A stretch of 64,000 nt of DNA from Nereocystis luetkeana. Lineage: Eukaryota > Sar > Phaeophyceae > Laminariales > Laminariaceae. Shown here one piece after another: positions 55,383 through 64,000 of the stretch. Position 1 is the first letter of the stretch. Each line of letters begins with the position of its first letter. A program made the position numbers and the translations under genes. The notes under the pieces were generated by a model, which saw only the letters and a list, made by a program, of their open reading frames with translations, was not told the DNA's origin and ran no database searches. The stretch covers positions 4,196,739 through 4,260,738 of the forward strand of contig JARUPZ010000013.1 in NCBI GenBank assembly GCA_031213475.1, read 5' to 3'.

Positions 55383-55758
55383 CCTCCCTGCTAGCGAGCA
55401 GAATGCCCTATTACAGTAAGTAGGATTGCTCGTGTCAAGGAATGGATATACGAACTCTGTGCGAGATAGTATTTCATTGTATCGATGCTCTGCAGCAGCG
55501 ATAATATTATATGACGATATGACATATACTCGTATGTCATACACGTACGCATACGCAGTGTGCGTATCTTGTTGCACAATGAGACCTGTGAGTTACGGTT
55601 CGAAACCTCAATTGTAACGAGGTTACGCTTCGATGACCAATTAGTTGCGCCGCTACGTCGTCTGAATCGGCTTATCATAACACTTACTTGTGTAAATTCA
55701 GTTAAATGGGATACAGACGAGACGTATTGCGCAGCTTGCAAATTTTAGTATGAACTCG

Positions 55759-55867
55759 TATTACGGGGGGCCATAGTTAACAGGACCAAATATTGTTAGT
55801 AAAAATGGTTGAACATATAGGCTTTTATATATGCCATAGGTCCTGTTAACTATGGTCCCCCGTAATA
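55759..55867. mobile_element. MITE-1, copy 9
   Basis: TATTACGGGGGGCCATAG to CTATGGTCCCCCGTAATA, centre TAAAAATGGTTGAACATATA. Confidence 0.95.
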
Positions 55868-56229
55868 GTATCAACTACTCATCAGTCGAACTCACAGCTG
55901 ACGTGTTTCCTTTTTTTTTTTTTTTTAATGACAGTTGATGGTATAGCGCGAGTTGCAGCGAGAGATATATATATATATATATGTCGACAGTCTCGTGGGA
56001 CGAGAACAAGCGCGCACCCCCCCCTGCGATGCCGCCCGGCTTCACCCGCCTTCATCTGAACTCTTGCCACCTCACCGTGATAAAACATCAACAAGTCCCG
56101 AGAGCGACAATTACCAACTGAGATACCACCGTCTTACGCGTCTTCATTTCCTGTGCAGCTAGGGCTGTCTAACCGCAGCTTCTCGCGCTAGCCGCTGAAG
56201 ACTGTCATCGGCCAGGCACGTTAAGACCA

Positions 56230-57535
56230 GTCCTACTCATAAGACTTGAAAACAGTCATCTCCAGACGACCTCAACATTAAGGCGCCCCGTTGAGCATGG
56301 TCTCCATTAACTCGCCTATTATTGAGCATCCGTACTTTGAGCCGGAGCGGTGCGGTGGGTTGATCGGACAGCAGTGGCAAACTCCGTGTGTCGTCTGGAA
56401 CGTTGGTTGCCCAGCAGCGCGCACCGGTTGATTTCAGCAGTACGGTTGGCCTTCTCGCACACAGTCGTACCACGGAGTCGAGCGGGGCGCGTGTCATGCA
56501 TGATGGCGTAGAATTATCGGGCCCTCCGACCGATATAGCTTATGCCCGTCATAGGGCTGCTCAAGAAGGACTCACACTCTAAAACATCATGTATTGTTTC
56601 GTTCTGAGAACAAACAGGGCCAGAAGCCGTCTGGCACTCGTTCACACGCTCGAGCTCTTTCAGCTCAATACAAATACTGCCACCTGCATTTCCCGTTGTT
56701 CCTCACAGCCTGCGGAACGTACGCCTGAGTCGTGTCCTAGTTGTCTCAGTCGGCACTCTTCTGGTGTCGGGGAACACTGCCACCGGCAACGGGACGAACT
56801 GTAAAAAGCTAAAGGGGCGGAGAAGGCTTGCGACCATCCGCTTACACACCCACGGACTCCGGGTTCAATTCGCCTTATTATCCCCTTTGCCCATGTGCCG
56901 TGTCCACTTCTGGAAACCCCATCGGGTCCCTGGACTACCACCGTAACAGTTGCCCCGAGGTGCACAAAAACTTGGTGGTTCGTTGGTACACCTGGCCGGC
57001 TTCCTCAGTATCGAAAGGGACCCTCTCCGTAAGTTTTGTCATCAGGCACATGGTCTCCGTCTTGGCTTCCGAAACTGTCAGTTCGAACAAGCCTCACATC
57101 GCAAATAATATCTGCCATCATCTTCGCAAGACCGTTCCTCGATCTGGAACCGATTCCCGAGTCGTCGTCTGCACACAACATTCCCCCGGATCGGTTCCGG
57201 CTCCCGACACAGTCTGGCTGGGTCTTTTGCCTCGCCCTTTCTTCGCCCCCCCCTCGCCCCCACCCCTCCCACCCCTTTTCATATTTCACCTTCGTGCACA
57301 CCATACCCTTCACCAGATCGGCATTGGTGCTGAACCGCTCCACCGTCACACGCAGTACGGCATTGAATAATATTTTCGTCAACCAAAGAGCGAGCACGTA
57401 TCCTTGCCGTGAGCTCTGCCCCACGCCGTACCAGTCTGATTCTTCACCACCGACCGTCCGGACGCGCTCACTCACGCATTCCATTGCGGAAGTGGCGAAC
57501 AACCGCGAGCATCTTTGGTGGTACGCCTACTAACC
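56230..57535 (-). mobile_element. Decayed LINE fragment (RT to post-RT), older family
   Basis: On the minus strand 57502-57005 reads RT-like (VGQSSRQGYVLALWLTKILF, GGMLCADDDSGIGSRSRNGL, with YADD changed to CADD), then RTTKFLCTSGQLL-like sequence in another frame, and PTAPLRLKVRMLN near 56340, which parallels DRTTAPLSLKVRMLK of the intact LINE. Several frame changes and stops separate these. The order matches the intact LINE, so it is one fragment of a related but distinct lineage, without endonuclease or 3' tail. Confidence 0.7.
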
Positions 57536-57539
57536 GAGC

Positions 57540-58570
57540 GCGACCACGGTCCACAAGAGGGCCCCCGGTCGACTGAACCACACGTCTTGGCGTGGTCGAC
57601 GAATACGTGGGGCTGAGACGCATTGCATATTATTAACGGAAACGATTGCATGCGCCACTGGCAGCGTATATATCCACTCCATTCGCACCTATCATACCCC
57701 AGTTACAGCAGTGGGCGCCCGTTGTTCAGAAACGTCAATGTGGTGTCCAGGCTCAGTGCCACAGTTTTTTCCGGCCTTGATCCGCAGCGACAATAATAAC
57801 TGTATACCCTCGTACCTGGTAGGATTTTGATTTTTTTTTCCTCTGTTGAGCTGTGCTGCTCGACTCAAGTTTCTTATCGTTGGTGCCGATATGGTCCTAC
57901 TTTTCTCACCTTGATGTTTCTTCGCCGCGGACGCCCACTGTCCTACTATGATTGACGCCTATAGCCGACCCACATACCCTAAACCTCGTCCGAACCCTAC
58001 CCCTCATGCAATCTCTCCACCGTATACGCCTCAAACAGGGAATAATAATAGTCATACTACTCGTATCACCGCCGAATATGTAACACGCAAGATCACACAC
58101 TCTCCCCGGGAGCAAAATCACCGAGCCGACTTCCTACACAACAGTAATAGGGACACACAGCGTGTTTGTCTCCTTTGTTTGGGAATCTTTTTGCCGCCGA
58201 GGTCTTTCCCGTTTATTGTGTGTATCTCTATATACATCGAATACGCATTGCTCGGCGTTTGCGCTCTCTCCTCGGTCGAGAAACTCAGACGGGACACTCT
58301 CGTTCGAAGGGGTGGACGACCTTGCGTGTTTTATAGACCCCCGAGATCCATATGCTAGCGTTATATTCCCCGCCGATGATGCCACTTGGTAGTCAGTTGG
58401 GTTCGTAGCTGGTAACAAGATGTTGATCGATCGCCTATCCAACCTAAGCCTTTTAACACCCCCCCCCCCACCCACTGCAACCGACTTGATACATACACGC
58501 ATCACCAACCCGCGGTTTCAGTTTCTGGGGATCCAGAAGTCAGGACATTAAAAGACTTACGTGAAAAAAA
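57540..58570. other. Unassigned stretch
   Basis: No gene recognised; short frames only. A C-run lies at 58461-58470. Confidence 0.4.
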
Positions 58571-58572
58571 AT

Positions 58573-58672
58573 GGTGGTGGACGTGAGATTCGAACTCACG
58601 CCCATGAACTACCGACGACGCTCTTTGCTAAGGTCTTACTGCTGAAGTCCGTTGGGCTAATAGTACTGGTAA
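58573..58672 (-). other. tRNA-like pol III unit with T-run terminator
   Basis: Minus strand: TTAGCCCAACGG (A-box-like), a possible anticodon loop TTCAGCA, and CGTGAGTTCGAATCTCACG, a perfect T arm, then CCACCACCA and TTTTTTTT, a pol III terminator. The acceptor 3' strand finds no matching 5' strand and the anticodon stem works only if an intron of about 25 nt is assumed. Most likely a degraded tRNA or SINE founder; an intron-bearing leucine tRNA is a less likely alternative. Confidence 0.35.
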
Positions 58673-59082
58673 AAAATTAACCAGGCGGTTACCCAAAGTC
58701 GAGCCTTACATAAATAAGGGGAAACGTGTCTGCGGGCAAGAGGGACCGCGGAATTACGGAACCCCTAGTTTGCTAAAACGCAGGATGCTGGAATATATAT
58801 ATATATATATAACTTTGTGTAGATGTGGAGCATCTCGTCGACAGATCATACAAAGGTCTGTGAGGCACGCAAGTCTTGTGTACTTGGATGTGAGCAAGGA
58901 GAGGGCATACTGAGGATCAAGCATGCTACAAGCAATATCGGAGAAGAGCGTCACGGGTGTATGTGAGAGTGGGCGTTATACACGAAACGTGACATCGTTT
59001 TCTTGTCCCATGGTGCTGCAGCTCACTATTAATACTGCTCACGCTAAGAGTTGGCCTGTATACGGTTAACCCTCAAGGCAAG

Positions 59083-59660
59083 ACATTAAGACCCTAACAG
59101 GGTCGGATACCCGTCCATCTAGTCCAGGTTTCGATTGCCCAGACCCTGCCACAAGTCTTAGGCAGCACAGGGTCTGGACGATCGACCCCGTGCAGGGTGT
59201 CAACCCTGTGTTACGTAAGGCGATTAGACCCTGGCAGGGTGAGGGGCCTGCCCATCTGGTGCGAGGTTCCTTAACCCCTTTACAACCGCAGTCCCGTATT
59301 GGGGACAAACTACTTGAAATTTGAGTGGTTTGTCCCCACCTATGGGACTGCGGTTCTAAAAGGGTTAACACAAGACCTTGCCAAGGTCTTGACCTGAACA
59401 GACTGTGTGCGATTGCCCGTGTACAAGGTGAAAAAGTTGTGCAGGGTTTCTATCCAGAACCTTACCAAGGTCTTCAACCGGTACAAGGTGTGTGTGTTCA
59501 CGCTTACCTACCCTGTGCAGGGTTTTTACCCTGACAGGGTGTCCCCACATACACATACCTGGTACCTCTACAGGGTCCAAGACGGTAGGCAAGGTCGCCA
59601 CAAGGGTCACCCACATGATGTGGACACTGGCAGGGTATTCACAAGGCATGGCCGAATGTT
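59083..59660. repeat. Array of ACCCTG..CAGGGT palindromic words
   Basis: Over about 480 bp, excluding the inserted hairpin: GACCCTAACAGGGTC, CAGACCCTGCCACAAGTCT, CACAGGGTCTGG, GTGCAGGGTGTCAACCCTGTG, GACCCTGGCAGGGTG, AGACCTTGCCAAGGTCT, ACCTTACCAAGGTCTT, CCCTGTGCAGGGTTTTTACC, CCTGACAGGGTG, CTACAGGGTCC and ACTGGCAGGGTA. Each is a quasi-palindrome of about 13 bp; spacing is irregular. No open frame follows the array. Confidence 0.75.
59271..59368. repeat. MITE-2 hairpin, copy 7, inside the palindrome array
   Basis: TTAACCCCTTTACAACCGCA to GCGGTTCTAAAAGGGTTAA; it interrupts the ACCCTG array. Confidence 0.9.
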
Positions 59661-59721
59661 CACGTGTGCATCAAAATATCTATTATTATAGTACCAGGTA
59701 TTGATATTTATAGTAACTGTT

Positions 59722-59832
59722 TTGACCCTTTTAGAACAACAGCAGTGCCGCTTTGGGACAAAATCAGCTGGAATTTGAGCGGTTTGCCCCCCAGATAGAT
59801 GAGACAACAGTGTCTGTCTCCTGAAAGGGTTA
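59722..59832. repeat. MITE-2 hairpin, copy 8, diverged
   Basis: TTGACCCTTTTAGAACAACA left, CTGAAAGGGTTATA right; the right arm carries unrelated changes (AGATAGATGAGACAACAG). Confidence 0.65.
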
Positions 59833-59883
59833 TAGCAGTGCTACAATGCCGCGTTAGACTAGCTTGTGCGCTTAAGATAATAC

Positions 59884-60011
59884 TAATACGGGGGACCATA
59901 GTTTTAAATGGGGCCAAACATTGTTTGTAAGAATAGGGAAATGCTTCGTATATATATTTATTGTATTTTTTGTCTGTACCATAGGTCCTATTTACTATGG
60001 TCCCTCGTAGT
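59884..60011. mobile_element. MITE-1, copy 10 (diverged)
   Basis: AATACGGGGGACCATAG to CTATGGTCCCTCGTAGT, with an inserted ATATATTTATTGTATTTTTTG segment in the middle. Confidence 0.8.
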
Positions 60012-60035
60012 CTAGGAGGGTTAACCCTGATTACT

Positions 60036-60146
60036 ATTACCACGGGGGACCATAGTTAATAGACCTATGACATACAAAAAAAACTACATATTTACGCATT
60101 TTTACTGACAATATTTGGTCCTGTTGACTACGGTCCCTTGTAAAAA
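60036..60146. mobile_element. MITE-1, copy 11
   Basis: ATTACCACGGGGGACCATAG to GACTACGGTCCCTTGTAAAA; only 25 bp from copy 10 and in the other relative orientation. Confidence 0.85.
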
Positions 60147-60867
60147 TACGAATACGCTAGTAATGGCATTGTGTTCGTATGCCAATTCGGGCGACAACGG
60201 CGAATTACTTCAAAACCAAGCATATTTAGTATATACCTGGTACCACAGTATGCGGTATGTACTGGTGCGTGCTTTCTTCAGGTCCGTCCCTTTCGCAAAA
60301 ACCCATCGGGTGGCCACTGGGGTACCTTCAGAGCGTGCTCTAATTGACCTGAACAAAAAAACACCTTCAGCCACAAATATCAAGGTCCATTATTGTACAA
60401 CCCAACCATTCATTTTTTTTACTTGTATGTACGAGGTACCTGGTAACATTTTTGTCAACTATCCAATATTAAGTGCTTGCCAGCTTTTGCCAGTCGACGC
60501 CCTGCTTTCGAGTTACTATTACTGTACTACCGAAGGGGGAGAGAAGCGAACACTTTGCATTATTTGCATGAACGAATCTTAAAAAATCCGATTCGGGGAT
60601 GCAATCTGATCAAGGCACACAATTAACTCTGAATATAAAATATTTATAATTTCAACATTTTCAACTTGTTTCGTACTGGAAATATAGCTTAATACCTGGT
60701 ATTACTTATTTTCCGAGTTCCGGCACACGATATGCACAGCAGAGATGCTGCAGTTTTTGCCAACCATTTTCTCGAGTATGTTGCTAAGGTGTAGGCTACG
60801 TCATTTTGACGAACGAATACTACCAGGTGCTGTACCAGTAGGTACCAAGTGTTCATTACCTCGCTCG
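60147..60867. other. AT-rich unassigned stretch
   Basis: A frame at 60115-60582 begins inside MITE-1 copy 11 and is not trusted. TACCTGGTA words occur at 60234, 60438 and 60692. Confidence 0.45.
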
Positions 60868-60990
60868 GTGATCTAGAGGTTCTCCAACAAGAGTGCTAAC
60901 TAAGGTTGATGTCGGGCGTTCGAGTCTCGGCATGGAGGTTTTGATCCCAAACCTACACCAAATGTCGACGGCACTTTTTAGAAGATAATG
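60868..60990 (+). mobile_element. tRNA-like head of a further SINE (single copy)
   Basis: CTCGGTGATCTAGAGGTTCT has an A box and GTCGGGCGTTCGAGTCTCGG a B box, about 45 bp apart, followed by GGAGGTTTTGATCCC.. with no recognised body or tail. Related to, but not the same as, SINE-A/B heads. Confidence 0.45.
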
Positions 60991-61368
60991 ACCAGGGATA
61001 TGGCCAACAGAAACATGATAAATAAAACGTGGACAGGATTTCATCTCGCCAATCGTTCGGGGCACAAAGAGGGAAAACGAGAAAAAACGTGCAGTCGTCC
61101 ATCACACCATCACACCAGATATCGGGAATGTCAACCAGGGGACCTCACCTGTCAACGCAAACGGCCGAATACTTCACGAAGCACCACGCACGAAGCTTGT
61201 GGGGGAGACGGCACAGGTCACAGGTCACCTACCTCCGAAACTGTACGTCCGGGCCATTCTGAAGTTTGCTTCCCTTGGTCACATACATCCCATTTTCTCG
61301 TGTTTTGCTCCGTGAAGCTCAGCCTGTCTGCCGTTCGTAAGTTTGTGGTGCCTACAATCTTGGTAACA

Positions 61369-61410
61369 GTTACCGGTATCGGTTACCGGTATCGGTTACC
61401 GGTATCGGTG
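61369..61410. repeat. (GGTTACCGGTATC)n, three units
   Basis: GTTACCGGTATCGGTTACCG repeats at a 13-bp period; the unit is itself two overlapping palindromes (GGTTACC, CCGGTATCGG). Confidence 0.85.
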
Positions 61411-61521
61411 GTGGGTCTTTTGTACATTGTGGATGTGGCTGCCGTCGGCACAGCAGACATGCTCCGGGAAGGGGTGGAGGGGATTAGGGGTGAGACGAGT
61501 GTTGGGAGATATATACCATCA

Positions 61522-61774
61522 TTTTTTTTTTTTTTTTTTCTCCTCCCATTCATTTTCTTCGCCCATCTTCTTCTCTCTCTCTCCTTCCAACTCGTAACTC
61601 AGATCCGGGGTCACATAGCAGGCTCTTCTACCCCCTTCCCGCTACGGTACGTGCCTTCATTTTTATCGCGAGAAGATTTCAGCCTTTTCTTCCCTCGTCG
61701 ACTCGCATCGAATTGGGCCTACCCACGCTGCAAGGCGCTCTTAACAATTGAATCCTTTTTATTTTTGCAAATTA
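61522..61774 (-). mobile_element. SINE-A, copy 2, without its tRNA-like head
   Basis: The + strand shows T18, then reverse complements of SINE-A body blocks (CGGGGTCACATAGCAGGCTC, CGTCGACTCGCATCGAATTG, ACGCTGCAAGGCGCTCTTAA). It ends near TTTTTGCAAA, so the head is lost (5' truncation). The poly-A end here has no LINE tail, unlike copy 1. Confidence 0.85.
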
Positions 61775-61858
61775 AGTTACATACTATTGTAATGGCAGGT
61801 GTTTGAAAGTCGACGGCACACATTCTCCGGCGAAAAACAGGAGGAGTGTATGTTATTA

Positions 61859-61968
61859 TTATTACGGGGGACCATAGTAAATAGGACCTATAGTACAGAC
61901 GAAACCCTATATATTTACCTATTTTTACCAACAATGTTTGGTCCTATTTACTATGGTGCCCCGTAATA
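61859..61968. mobile_element. MITE-1, copy 12
   Basis: TATTACGGGGGACCATAG to CTATGGTGCCCCGTAATA; the ends are almost perfect complements. Confidence 0.95.
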
Positions 61969-62037
61969 GTTGAATTGCGGGATCGAACAATGATACATCG
62001 CCTTAGCATTACACAAACGGGACATAATGTAAATAAT

Positions 62038-62370
62038 GGCGTCCCCGGTGGCTTGGTGGGTGGTCCGCGTGCCTATCAAGATCTCTTTCGTGGGTTCAAG
62101 GTTCACCGAGTGCATGCTCGTAGGGACTTTTTCTTGCTTTAAAAAGTTGACTAGCGCTGAGCGCGAAAGCGTGAGTTAGCTCCATTCGATGAAAATCGAC
62201 GATTAGTGGGAATGCTGAACCCTATGCGCGCGAAAAAACCTAAGGGCACGTACCGGGGGGGAGAAGGGACGACACCTGTGACCACAGCTTGCCCAGAATA
62301 TCGCTGAGGGTAAAACCTACGAGTTAGGCTGGAAAGTAAGAAGTGAAGATTAAAAAAATAAATAAAAAAG
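62038..62370 (+). mobile_element. SINE-B, copy 2, full length
   Basis: tRNA-like head GGCGTCCCCGGTGGCTTGG with A box and GTGGGTTCAAGGTTCACCGA B box; body AGGGACTTTTTCTTGC, GAATGCTGAACCCTATGCGC, GGCACGTACCGGGGGGGAG, CACCTGTGACCACAGCTTG; A-rich tail AAAAAAATAAATAAAAAAG. About 333 bp. Confidence 0.85.
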
Positions 62371-62497
62371 TTCCCTCATCGCGCGTCATCACGGCTCACC
62401 GCGGCACACGAAGCGCAGAGCACACAGCAGACAACACACAACACAAACTTGTTTAGGTCCTTCGTGCCAATTTTATATTTCATACTGGTACCACGCA

Positions 62498-62776
62498 TTG
62501 CCAAGACCCGTTTCACTACGTAGCTGTAAAGCGAAGTGCAACTATGAGGCACATCCGTCTACTCTGCAATCGTGTCTGACGTTTGTCCGGACTGTGTATA
62601 GACAATTTACATGGCGTGTTGTGTGTTGTGTGCTTCTCGGGACTGCGGCCCTCGCTGCCGATCAATGCCTATACCTAGGTGATTATGAAGATCTGTGTTG
62701 TCGCGAAGCTACAGTAACTGCGGCCATTAAATGGTCAGGATGCCAAGAACCCACGGATACCATTAATACATACCAG
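62498..62776 (+). CDS. Candidate exon, Cys-rich, unrecognised
   Basis: 93 codons to a CAG|GTATAT donor at 62777. Residues 39-54 (WRVVCCVLLGTAALAA) resemble a signal peptide core, followed by DQCLYLGDYEDLCCREATVT and KWSGCQ, a possible secreted Cys-rich domain. The ATG used is the first in frame; the leader before residue 38 is long for a signal peptide, so the real start or exon border may differ. Confidence 0.25.
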
Positions 62777-62940
62777 GTATATATATTCCCCTTTCTCCTC
62801 GGTTGCTGGGAGGACGATACTCGTAACAGCCTCCTCACCCTAAAACCCTCGTACTAAAAGATCTGACATCCGCGAGAAACAAAATCGCGGAAAGTCGAGA
62901 CTTCGCTCGCTTGATCAGTAGTTCCCCCCGGCAGGGAGCA

Positions 62941-63355
62941 GAGAACCCCACGCGCGCGCTCGCGGCGTGGTCGGAGCTCTCGGGGCTCGTCGTTGGAGCG
63001 GAAACTCGAGGCGTACCCCCTGCCGGGGATGAAGCCCCCGAAGCGGAAGCCGTATGAGCAGTGGATCGACGAAGCTAAACAGGCGGTATTCATACGGGTA
63101 TGTCAGTAGGAACGGGACCTGGAACATCTCCTCGCGGAAGCGTTGATTGTTTGGCGAGCGACGATCGTCTGATTGCATTCATGTCGTCAGATGGACCTCT
63201 GAATGAAGAGCAGGGGTTTCCCTCGGTCTCGAGACAAGGCCAACCCAAGGCCCGCCTGATACGCACCCGACAAGGCCTGAAAACAATGAAATTGGGCTTG
63301 AAGAGGTACAAAAACGTCCATGCTCTGAGGCGCGAGATACGGGGGTTGGAGTAAG
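62941..63355 (+). CDS. Candidate exons of an unrecognised gene
   Basis: After a CCGGCAG acceptor, 62941-63097 reads basic SRRGRSSRGSSLERKLEAYP, then KPPKRKPYEQWIDEAKQAVF, ending at a GTATGT donor (63098). Then 63100-63355 holds an open frame ending RTRQGLKTMKLGLKRYKNVH and ALRREIRGLE before TAA. Both segments have low-redundancy, charged composition unlike the repeats around them. How they join is not resolved. Confidence 0.3.
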
Positions 63356-63782
63356 CCGCTCGAGGTGCAACATCAGAGCAACAGCAGCGTTTTTTCATGT
63401 AGCCACTCTGGTGGACGGAACTAAGTGTACGTATCCTAAGCTCATACGAGAAACCCAACGAAAAGCCCCTAACTTTCCTCCAGCGAGGTACGAGATTTGA
63501 ACCACAAAAAGCGTTTCATTGGTCATTTGCTAGCGACGTCGACAGCCTCCCATTCGAGCTGAGATGGCGTCGGCATCCCGCGCGCTCGCGGCTGACAGGC
63601 CGTGTCGAGGCATACCGGTCTGGGGCTGTGGGGTCCGGTTGGGCCCGAGGCGTGTCGGCCGCGTCAGGACCCTCGAGAATGCAAGCACAGCTGGTGCAGA
63701 CCAGACCATTCCAACCAAAGTTGTAGTTTTTTTTCTTTACGCAGAAACAGGAGGGGTTGCATGCAGGTCGCTATGTTATTAA
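63356..63782. other. Unassigned GC-rich stretch
   Basis: A frame starting ATGGCGTCGGCATCCCGCGC at 63564 (about 50 codons, Ala/Arg-rich) could be a leader peptide but lacks a hydrophobic core. Nothing else recognised. Confidence 0.35.
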
Positions 63783-64000
63783 GGCCGCCCCGGTGGGCTA
63801 GTGCCATGGTTACCCACGAGCGCTGCTAAGAGTTGATTGGTGCTGGATTTTCGAATCCCAAGTGGGTCGAACGTTCGAGATTTTTATGCAAATAAATATC
63901 AATACGAAGAAAAACGAAATCAAGTACTCTGAGTGAGCTTAGTAGCGTCGTGGGCAGGCGCAATTTGATGTGAGTCGAACAACGAAAGAAAAAGCCTACG
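63783..64000 (+). mobile_element. SINE-A relative, runs off the window
   Basis: Head GGCCGCCCCGGTGGGCTAG with B box GGATTTTCGAATCCCAAG; body TAGCGTCGTGGGCAGGCGCA and GATGTGAGTCGAACAACG correspond to SINE-A blocks. Diverged, and cut by the window end. Confidence 0.75.

Noticed and set aside
500-58470. Long C/G homopolymer runs (for example 505-514, 6206-6216, 13196-13207, 26169-26180, 47338-47350)
   Set aside because: Frequent but not tied to any one structure; likely simple slippage tracts and possibly of uncertain length in the assembly.
60115-60582. 155-codon + strand frame
   Set aside because: Starts inside MITE-1 copy 11 and crosses TACCTGGTA words; AT-rich chance frame.

Overview
This is nuclear DNA of a eukaryotic alga, most likely a photosynthetic stramenopile (ochrophyte). 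Three things point there. The one well-resolved host gene is a protein kinase split by long GT-AG introns, with an active site (HFDLKP, then NDLN in place of DFG) of the kind I know from diatoms and brown algae. A second host exon encodes a signal peptide followed directly by phenylalanine and a basic, serine-rich stretch, the bipartite plastid-import leader of algae with a secondary red plastid. The window is also gene-poor, with kilobase introns and many transposable elements, which fits a brown alga or relative better than a compact diatom. The species is not determined.

Layout. 1-4.77 kb: no gene recognised; small repeats. 4.93-13.39 kb: protein kinase gene, + strand, at least five exons, introns holding a hairpin MITE, a second MITE, a G-rich tract and a dispersed repeat. 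13.4-19.0 kb: mostly unassigned, with a (GGGTC)n tract, an AT-rich inverted repeat and one unrecognised reading frame. 19.04-23.8 kb: a near-perfect LINE (minus strand) with an open 1246-codon endonuclease/reverse transcriptase frame. 24.2-24.6 and 36.84-37.2 kb: two copies of a tRNA-derived dimeric SINE. 25.6-28.06 kb: a decayed DIRS-like (tyrosine recombinase) retroelement. 30.85-32.1, 33.78-34.6 and 34.79-35.4 kb: three different foldback structures. 37.66-45.91 kb: a broken Ty3/gypsy-type LTR element with TAAG target duplications and a 2.5-kb insert in its 5' LTR. 47.1-53.2 kb: 5'-truncated LINE copies and SINEs around a probable plastid-protein first exon at 49.97 kb. 53.5-64 kb: MITEs, two SINE families, a decayed older LINE, a palindromic-word array at 59.1-59.66 kb and a few candidate exons.

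The repeats form families that recur through the window: MITE-1 (12 copies plus a fragment), MITE-2 hairpins (8 copies), SINE-A (3), SINE-B (2), SINE-C (2) and one LINE family (full copy plus four or more 3' pieces). The LINE is young: a 1-kb truncated copy differs by only a handful of substitutions. The most unusual signals are short palindromic words in excess: TACCTGGTA/TACCAGGTA occurs about 26 times by eye where about 0.5 is expected, and two local arrays (ACCCTG..CAGGGT; TGGAAGTCGA in both orientations) are built on the same principle. I found no CRISPR array, rRNA, or convincing complete tRNA gene.
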